Of a DNA stretch of 64,000 bases, positions 55,850 through 64,000 are shown piece by piece (within the stretch, counting starts at the first letter, position 1; each line of letters opens with the position of its first letter). The DNA lies in NCBI GenBank assembly GCA_029582265.1, contig CM055826.1, positions 37,394,127 to 37,458,126 on the forward strand. Reading direction: 5' to 3'. The position numbers were made by a program, and so were the translations under genes. The DNA is from Zoroaster sp. YZ-2022. Taxonomy: Eukaryota > Echinodermata > Asteroidea > Forcipulatida > Zoroasteridae. Under the pieces are notes generated by a model. It saw only the letters and a program-made list of their open reading frames with translations, was not told the origin of the DNA and made no database searches.

Positions 55850-56090
55850 TAAACAAGGGCGCTTGCTATGCGAACCAGAAACACCGGGGTAAACCCCTAC
55901 TCTTCAACGATAAGTGTTTTGGGTTCTTTTACGTGCAGTACTTTAATAATCCAGTACACATAACCTACGGTTTAACGTCCCATCCGAAGGACGAAGCAAT
56001 TATCGTTAAGTGTCTTGCTCAAGGACACAAGCGCCGTGACCGGTCAGACCGGGATTGGAACCCACATTCTGACAACACCATGAACACCAG
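55850..56090 (-). mobile_element. Diverged tRNA-derived SINE (second subfamily)
   Basis: On - : GGGTTCCAATCCCGGTCTGA (B box decayed), CTTGAGCAAGACACTTAAC, then CGTCCTTCGGATGGGACGTT in place of the usual body. The 63492-63750 copy shares this body. Confidence 0.6.
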
Positions 56091-56311
56091 AATGTGTTTC
56101 ATGCTCCTCTGTCTGTCGGTATACTTACATGTACATACATACATATCCACAATCAATATTCATATCCTGTCAACCATGTAAATTGTAATTCCACTGAAAG
56201 CCACAAACTCATAACCAATGATCCCATCCCACCAGCATTTTTAATTTTGGTTTGTTGCCAAAATGTTAATACATACTTTTACATACTTGTACTCAATCCA
56301 TTCCATAGTAT

Positions 56312-57104
56312 TGTGACGTCGCACCCCCGGCGCGGAAGCGCTTTGCAACGAGTACAACTCCTCCACAGGGTGCGGCGCGGACGGCTGACCTGAAAGTCCC
56401 CGAGCGGCTGGGGACGAGTCCGTTGTGATAGAAATATACCGTCCCGGTATCGGTAGATGTAGTTGTCAACCTCTCCTAACTAAGGGGGTCATCAACCTCT
56501 AAGACTCGGACTCCAAAAGGAGGGCAAGGTGGACACCAGAGTTACAATACAGATCTTAAGACACACCGGTTTATTTACTCTTCCTTCCTGATTGTCAATA
56601 GAGGGCGTGTTGTAATTGTCTTATTCATACAGGCTATGTGACACTACCCGGTTATACACAGTGTACCCCACGATACACAACCAGCGTATACCAAGCACAC
56701 AGCCAGTCAGGCTTATGAGTATGTGGTACTCGAATGAGGGCCGAGTTTACGAGGAAGTCGCCCTCCCGCAAAACTGCAAGAGTCACGGCACACAAATCCT
56801 CTATCGATCGCAAAGTCCCTCAAAAGGAACTTTTACCGCACCACCGTCACGGTCCCCCAACGAGCAACACTGCTCACGGCCTTAGTCACGCTACAATAGG
56901 TAACTTACCAGTCGGCTCGAACTAACGCTCAAGCTGCCCGCAAGCGGATAAACGCGCGGCTTTTATAGCTTTTGTCATGCAGCGTGTGACCTGCTCTAAC
57001 CAATCAAAGCACGCTGGGCGGGGCATCGCTGCTGTACGCAGTGCATCCGCAGCTCTCGCTAGCCAAACAAGCGGGGGCGCTAAAGCATATCCTGCCGCGT
57101 CACA
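56312..57104 (-). mobile_element. Candidate solo LTR, 793 bp
   Basis: Begins TGTGACGTCGC and ends GCGTCACA (TG...CA with short inverted ends), with GTAT at 56308-56311 and 57105-57108 as a 4-bp target duplication. Markedly GC-richer than both flanks. On the - strand a TATA box (GCTATAAAAGCC, near 56955-56970) lies about 140 bp from the LTR start and AATAAA follows near 56571-56577, the order U3-R-U5 would need. No internal retroelement genes adjoin it. Confidence 0.65.
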
Positions 57105-57163
57105 GTATTGGCTAGCATTACCTTTGGGTGTTTTTGGGACACCTTGTTTGCCAAATAGATGCT

Positions 57164-58036
57164 AAGCTTGGGCTATAACACGATAATATCGAATATCGCT
57201 GTTGTGTTCCTTTAGTCAGGGTTTCTGAGAGGTAAGCTTGCGGAGACGTGGAAATAATGTTTGACTTGTTCACTTGCTTCACTTTGTCTTGCAAGTTGCA
57301 AGTAAACGGATTCGTCGTGATGCCGTCCGGAGAGGATACGAACATTCACAAGAAGTATTCACTTCAAGAAACTTCCAATTGATTATTTATCAAATAGATT
57401 CAACATTTATTGATTCATAAAAGCATTAAAGCATAAATATGTGGTGTCTCCTTCTTAGTCAGACCCCAACCGAAGAATGAACAATTTATCTTTATTTTCC
57501 ATATCAAAACAATATCAAAAACATTCTCATCACGCAGCATTGCGTCAGTTTCAACACGCTGCACTTTGCAATGCGCGCACGCTAAGGCTACGCTTATAAT
57601 AGCATAATTATCGCGCATGGGATGATAGGCTTGATCATGACAATCGCGATACCTTTTTTTATTTATTCGATTACGATATCGAGAAGCTTCTTAAGTTATC
57701 GAGATATCGGCAAATCGCGATTAAAAAATATATCGTGATTAACAAAAATCGCCATTGTGAGTCAAGTCAGAAATTCCATAGAAACAAAATTATTATGACA
57801 GTCTTTTCAGCTTTTGAAAGTGAGAAACAAAGTTAACTACTTCAGAAGTACATACACGCTATGCAAACGAATTTGCGATTTTTTTGTGATGCTTGTAGAG
57901 GGATAAATACCTGTGGTTATCGGCTCTAAAGCAATCATGCATGAATGAAAAAAAAAACACGATACTATCAAAAATCGCGATATATGTTTGCCGATATATC
58001 GTGGATGAAAAAAAATTGATATTGCCCAAGCTTAAT
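57164..58036. mobile_element. MITE-like element (AAGCTTGGGC ends, ATATCG-rich)
   Basis: AAGCTTGGGCTATAACACGATA at the left and TTGATATTGCCCAAGCTT at the right (57164 and 58019-58036). The subterminal regions are rich in ATATCG/CGATAT. Interior non-coding. Confidence 0.5.
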
Positions 58037-58611
58037 AGACGCCCTGTTTTATTTGTATATTTACAGAAGTATTGTAAGTTAATGTACATGTATTGGACAC
58101 CCTGTTTTTTCAAAGAATAACAAATTTGGACGCTGTATCTCCAAATCCTGGCTAATACTGTGATCCACTGTATGTGCAATTACAAGCACGTTAGGACATA
58201 CGCATCTTTGTGGTTTACTTTCCAATAAACCCTACAGGCTCACATATATTTTTATCCAGGGAAACACCACTGTTTTACGCGCATCTCATAGATCAAAGGC
58301 CAATGTTGTGAGTTTCATTTGAATTTAATGTCCGTTTTTTTTTTTTTTAATTTAATTTAGATGTTCCTAGATTATGGGTGTACACGTGTACATGTATGCT
58401 CAAACATCTCGGTTGTGGCCAGGTCTCCCATTGATACATTGCAGGCCATACATTCAAACATTTATCACAGTGGCCTTGGGTGGCACACAGTTGATTTTGT
58501 AAGATTAATTGGAAAGGACAGCAGGCTTGTACATGTATGTACTGAAGGTTGGTGAAAAACATATTGAAAATTTAGTGGATCAGAGCTAGTGGCCTCCATG
58601 TGTAGTAGGGT

Positions 58612-59188
58612 TAAAGGGACAGTATTGTTATGATGGACAGTCGTGGAGTGTCGTGGCTGAGCGGTCTAGCTTACCGGACTCAAGTTCTGGTGTTAGCAGC
58701 AGAATGTGGGTTCGAATCCCGGCCGTGACACTTGTGTCCTTGAGCAAGACCCTTAACCATAATTGCTTCTCTCCACCCAGGGATTAAATGGGTACCTGTG
58801 AGGGCAGAGTTGGTTGATTAGCCCTATAATATGCGCTGTAATGGCAGCAATTGAGCTGTATACTCCCAGGGAGCTGAGATGGTTTCAGGAATGATTTATG
58901 AGCCTTATGAGCCGGGGTAATAATATAATGCGCCTTGAGCACCACTTAGTTGGTGGATACGTGCGCTATATAAGTCCACGCATTATTATTATTATTAGCG
59001 AGAGTGCTTGTTTTAGATAAACTCAGTGACTGAAAATAATTTCCCACGTGATAAGGTCATACATGTATTATCAATGCTGCTGCATAAATAAGCCAGTCAT
59101 TTGCAGTCACTGTGTTCATCTTAAACTAGGACAGCAATTCCATGCCCTGTTGAAAGTCTGCTCTGATCGTGACGATACTGCCACTTTA
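58612..59188. mobile_element. MITE, family B, interrupted by a SINE
   Basis: TTAAAGGGACAGTATTGTTA at 58611 and CGTGACGATACTGCCACTTTAA at 59168-59189; the middle is occupied by the SINE at 58644-58997. Confidence 0.7.
58644..58997 (+). mobile_element. tRNA-Leu-derived SINE nested in family B
   Basis: Head GTGTCGTGGCTGAGCGGTCT, anticodon arm ACTCAAGTTCTGG, B box GTTCGAATCCC, tail TATATAAGTCCACGC plus (ATT)n. Very close to 35749-36090. Confidence 0.85.
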
Positions 59189-59212
59189 AGTACAATAGGT
59201 TAAGAGTACATT

Positions 59213-59574
59213 AACCCTAACCCCCTAGGTATTCTGGCTAGGAACCTTCCTGAACCCTAACCCCCATAGGTATTCTGGCTAGGAACCTTCTTTAACCCTA
59301 ACCCCCTTGGTATTCTGGCTAGGAACCTTACTGAATCCTCCAAAATCTATCAGTGCACTTTTGGAAACATGCCCTTATCTTCAAAATGCACCATGCATTT
59401 TCGTTGATCTTTCATATTCAGCACTCATGGCCTGTACTTCTTGCCAGGTACATGTACATGTAGTAATTTTTCCCATTTGAAGAGGTGAAAGTACCAGTTT
59501 CCAACAGTGCTGAATGTTTTTTGCAAAAAGTGCCCCTTGGAGGATTTTGATGGATTTGGGGTGGTTAGGGTTAA
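59213..59574. mobile_element. MITE, family A, with its left end triplicated
   Basis: CCCTAACCCCCTAGGTATTC plus TGGCTAGGAACCTTC occurs three times in a row (59215, 59256, 59296), then a standard body and GTGGTTAGGGTTAA at the right. Confidence 0.75.
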
Positions 59575-59881
59575 TTATGAATATTAAGATCATATCAATA
59601 CAGTTGACAACATATGAAGTGTCAATTACAGTTTGACAGGATTTAAATACATTTTGGAACTTGGCAGTATTACCAATACATCTACGTCACAGAAAAAAAA
59701 TGAAACATTTAATGCTTTAAACCTTTCACTTATGACAGAGACAGGAATGCACATATACATGTACATGTATATACTGATGACTTGGCCATCAGAACATACA
59801 CATGTATTGGCTGATGCACTAAACCACTCGGCCATGGCAAACCATGTACATTGTCACACGCATAACAGACAAAATGCATGA

Positions 59882-62800
59882 TTTCTTGTTGTAATATTTT
59901 TGTATAACAAGCACACCCTCACTGTCACAATCCAATTACGTGTTTTGAATGGATGTGGCATGATGGATTCAGCACCAAACCTTTGTGGTAAAATTACTCA
60001 GCCAAAACATTACTTCTGCATGAAGCCAGGTGTAACATTTCATCAATTGTTGACTGGTTTTGTTATTGAACACAGAATCCTGGACTACAAGGGTTAGGTT
60101 CTACATTGTACATGTACATTACAAAATGCATTTACTCTAAGTATCATTCTCGCTGTTCTACTGTCAATGTCATATTGCAACGGCTAACTTCAGTGAAGTG
60201 TAACAGTACCTAAATGATTGCTACAACAGTGTACTTTTGTACCTTTCTAACAATGGGAAAAGGTCCATTATTAGGGGTGTAACAATTCACCGATTGCATT
60301 GATTGCCACGATACGCATCACAATACAAAAACTGTTTTGGGTTCCCACAAAATTTCATCAAAATAAAGAAAAAGGTAATGAATATTATCCAAACCAAATT
60401 TTGTTTTTAAAAGCATAAGCACTTCATACATGTACGTGACATTTAGACCATAAGTCAGTGAAGTTTTCCCTGACAAAAAATGCCTGAGTGCCATCTTAAA
60501 AAATTCCAACGATAAAATCCGTTTTGCAACACACCGTTAGTCAGAACAACTCTCCGTATTCCCGATATTTTATTTCAATAAACAATATTATAGTTCCCCA
60601 ATTAATTTATCCAACTGGTGCTACTTGATCTTTCATTGTGATAATCAATTGAGGAAATTTGGGGAGTCCTTCTGAATGTTGACAGGCTTCATGGGTTTTC
60701 CCACAGAATAGATGTCATTTGTTGATTTTTGTCATGGAAAAACTTCACTGGGCTAAATATAAAGTAAGAATTGTTTTATTTCATTACGGGTTTTCCCCCA
60801 TTAGAGCTCAACCCAAGTTGCTTATAGCCCAACTCTGGTTGGTATTTATCCTTTTCAACCCATCCTACAGAACCCTTTTTCTGAATCCTATTTTTCGCGA
60901 GTTCACCGTTTTCTTTGAATGTGGCAAAAAGAAGTCAGTGCAGCTCAGCTGCCCACTACAAGCTACAACCCTTTATAAACATACTTTATCGGTGCTTTTC
61001 GAGGGGATTTAATGTTACATTGCACAAACCCAGTACAAGTTACAAATAAATGATTGTGATTAATGTTCAGCCCTTCTAATTTTTATAGTTTGTACTGAAT
61101 CAATACCAAACAACACATCTTGAAACACTTACATGTAAGGCGAAATATTCTGTGCAAAACTACGGAGTTCAGGAAGTGCCATTCGACTTGTTGAGGATCC
61201 CGAGATAATTTATCTCAGAATGACGTAAACGTAAGATGACATCATGTAATGACGTCAACATACATGTAAGATGGAAAATTTGTACTGGACAGTCAGAATA
61301 TTAGTGCTGTTTAAGCAGTATTATTTTTCAGTGCACGAAACAATTCTTTATTTCCGAAATTTATGTCAAAAGGTCGGGAAAGGGGCGGGAAAGGAGCGGC
61401 AAAGGGGCCAACCAACCTCTCCCCCCATGAGCTACATTACTGGCTGGTCGGGCAGTTTTATACTAGTAGGCCTAGGCTGATGAATTTGGCTAAAGGCTAT
61501 CTGACGAATTTAAATTCTGTCGGAGTTGGCAGTCGGAATTATGGGCTGTCGGAATAGTCAGCAATCCTTAAAAGTGATATATTTCTTCTTCTAAACTCGC
61601 CACATTTACATAAATTTTTTTCCGTCTTATTCCTTTTCTACATGTATATTACATGATCAAAATACTAATATCTGAATGCAAAGTTATAGCTCATTTTACG
61701 TTTCTTCATATATTTGTATTTGTATTTTGTCAATACGGTAAATATAGCCAGGGTTTTCAACAACAACAAAAAAAGTAGTAACTGCATAAAGCGAGATTTT
61801 CCGTGTTCATGCCCGATTTTACATTCAACAATTAATTACATTTTTAATTATATGATGAACTTTGACATAAGCCAACATAATTATATATAATGAAGCAGAG
61901 GTTTAAGCGACGGAAGTTATAAAAATGACTTAAACATTCACCATGATTTTATTATTTCTATGTTTGTTTAGACCGGGTGATTCGTTTACATGTACATGTT
62001 GCGTGACCTTTATAGAATACCCGAGATCCCGCTTGGCAAAAGTATGAACATTCATTAGATGCAGAGTTTGTAGATTTTGTACTTCCACATCATAAATATC
62101 AAGAATTTATTTTATATTTAGATGTAATTTGAGATGTAGATTTGAGATGTAATATTAGTGCCTTATTAAAAATAAATCATATTAAGAATTTGTATTGCTA
62201 TCCAGAATATATCTATCATGGGATGAGTGTTCACAGCCATCTACTGTGAATATTCTATTAAAAACAGACATATTCAAAGTTAATCCCCAGACGTCATTAA
62301 TCATCCGTCACAGCGTTCCTAATTAATTGTTTGTCGTCCCGGTTTTGTTGTATCGTCCCATTCGTACGTGTAGCTATTGTCCGCACTTACCTTTCCGCGA
62401 GTTCGCTTTTTCGCACTTACCTGTTAAGATAATCGTCTAGTCCAAAAGTTTTAGTCCAATCAGTGATGTTTATAGTTCCCGCGGACTTCCCGTTTTAGCC
62501 ACTTAGCATTAGTGCGTCTTTTTCAACGACGATGATCAATATTATAACAATGCTTGCTTTATTTTGGTAGCCATGGTTATTGTTCGATTAACGTTTTACT
62601 CTGTCATGTGAGGCCTATTACGTCTTGGTAACAAAGCAATATTTTGTGTGTGTGTGGGTAAAGTGAGTGTGTGTAGAACACAAAATGATCTAAGAGAGAG
62701 AACATCGAAAACAAGAGTAAGCTTATCTTTTAGGACCGGTATAACTGTATATCAGCAAATTCAGTGATCTAAGTATCTGTAGATCAAGCTAATATTTAAA

Positions 62801-63087
62801 CAGTAAGATTTGGCAAACAGGCCAAACTTATCACCATAACATTGGTAGGCAAAAACATCGCCTTGCCTGTCCACATCATACATAGAAGTCTCACTCTTCC
62901 TCGCCATTAAAGATCAGCAAGAATACAATAACCGTAAGTTTGAATGATTATGTGTAACATTAACTTTATTATAAAGAAATCTCCGTGTATAAGAATAGTG
63001 TAAAACAAACCAGTCATTTGGAAATGAAATAATGAAGTAGTCGTTGAAGAGAAACAAAAACTATTATATAAACGTTGAAACTAAAAC
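59882..63087. other. Right flank without recognised gene
   Basis: AT-rich DNA. It contains a hAT-like start (AGGGGTGTAACAATTCACCG at 60277), a repeat shared with 7180-7400 (61975-62200), and two GTAAG-like donor sites on - near 62390-62425 that could belong to an upstream exon of the SLC5 gene but show no matching peptide. The 92-aa frame at 63088-63366 (+) resembles nothing known to me. Confidence 0.35.
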
Positions 63088-63491
63088 ATGAGTTGTTTTG
63101 AAGTGAATGGTATTTCAATTTATGGAAATGTTTGGAAAATAGATTTATTAGTAAAACTGTATTCGGTATTATACATCTACATGTATGTTATCCTAGATCG
63201 CCGATATGTTTGGATAGAAGCCCGCAGAGGCAAGTATAGAGAATCGAGAGTCGAGAGTCATCGGAAGAAGAACTTACGAGAGAAGGTGGACTCAAGAGAT
63301 CCAACCAAGAGATACATGTTGTATATCCGAGAGATAACTTCTGAACACTTTAAAATAATTATATGAGGACAGGTTATAGGCATACTATATTTAATTAACC
63401 TCAAAGAAGACTATAAAGACTAGGTCATAAATGTAAACATATTAATTTAAAGTTCTTTTTTTGTTTGTTTGTGTGAGTGTTGATATACTTG

Positions 63492-63750
63492 GAGTGTCGT
63501 GGCCGAGCGGTCTAGCGCACCGAACTCAAGTTCTGGTGTTGCCAGCAGCAGGGTGTGGGTTCGAGCGCCGGTCGTGACTGTTGTGTCCTTGAGCTCGGTA
63601 CTTAACCATAATTGCTTCGTCCTTCGGATGGGACGTAAAGCCGTAGGTCCCGTGTGTTGTGTAATGCACGTAAAAGAATGCGCCTTGAGCACCACTTAGT
63701 TGGTGGATACGTGCGCTATATAAGTCCACACATTATTATTATTATTACTT
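63492..63750 (+). mobile_element. tRNA-Leu-derived SINE, short subfamily
   Basis: Head GTGTCGTGGCCGAGCGGTCT with a B box GTTCGAGCGCC, a body CGTCCTTCGGATGGGACGTA that is shared with 55850-56090, and the common tail ACCACTTAGTTGGTGGATAC, TATATAAGTCC, (ATT)n. It looks like a recombinant between two SINE subfamilies. Confidence 0.75.
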
Positions 63751-64000
63751 AGTCGTGTGAAGTGAATTTCGTTATATCCGTTTAAGCACCTGGTTTTCCT
63801 AGGAAATTTCAAAGTAAAATTTATCTTAATAATGTCCAGCTTGGTTTAGCAAAATAATTATTTCATAATATTGTACATAATGTAAATAATGAGTAATTTA
63901 AATATAATTGCGTTTTCAAGAAATATGTATATCTGGTGTTCGTCTTCCTTTTATTTATTGTTATCACTCATATCCCAACACATTTACTATAAAGTTCAGA

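Noticed and set aside
62390..62425. First exon of the SLC5 gene ending at GTAAG donors on the - strand
   Set aside because: The peptide before the donors has no SLC5 N-terminal motif such as GYFLAGR; kept only as an unannotated possibility.

Overview
The window is AT-rich, intron- and repeat-dominated nuclear DNA from an animal. The two host genes are conserved metazoan genes. The tRNA-Leu-derived SINE, the DIRS, Penelope-like and Kolobok/THAP relics, and the many TTAA-flanked miniature elements suggest a marine invertebrate deuterostome, most likely an echinoderm such as a starfish. The species assignment is inference.

Two host genes can be supported, and they converge tail to tail. At the left edge (495-584, + strand) is the last coding exon of NDUFV1, the 51-kDa flavoprotein subunit of mitochondrial complex I, followed by poly(A) signals. 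From 10,818 to 54,915 on the - strand lie twelve coding exons of an SLC5 sodium/solute cotransporter that best matches the sodium/myo-inositol transporter SMIT1 (SLC5A3). The exons join in phase with GT/AG splice sites to give 605 residues plus the stop. The first 50-70 residues (start codon and TM0/TM1) were not found and probably lie beyond 64,000.

Almost everything else is mobile or tandem DNA inside the introns. Left flank (0.6-10.8 kb): miniature inverted-repeat elements (MITEs), a Kolobok-like element with a broken THAP zinc finger nested in a second TTAA element, a 107-bp tandem array and a palindromic element. Introns at 11-24 kb: foldback elements with 4-bp target duplications, SINEs, and 118-, 64-, 63- and 59-bp arrays; the 63-bp array is split by a CACTA-type MITE. 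Introns at 24-44 kb: a Penelope-like element remnant with a GIY-YIG domain, 75-, 43- and 21-bp arrays, and a GC-rich 5.8-kb DIRS retrotransposon with 159-bp inverted terminal repeats and an internal complementary region. Introns at 44-55 kb: more MITEs plus 33- and 50-bp arrays. Right flank (55-64 kb): a candidate solo LTR, SINEs and MITEs, with no recognised gene.

The two genes have no evident functional link. The main interest is the layered history of nested insertions, several with intact target sites visible in sister copies, and the way MITE or SINE fragments appear to have seeded minisatellites beside exons.
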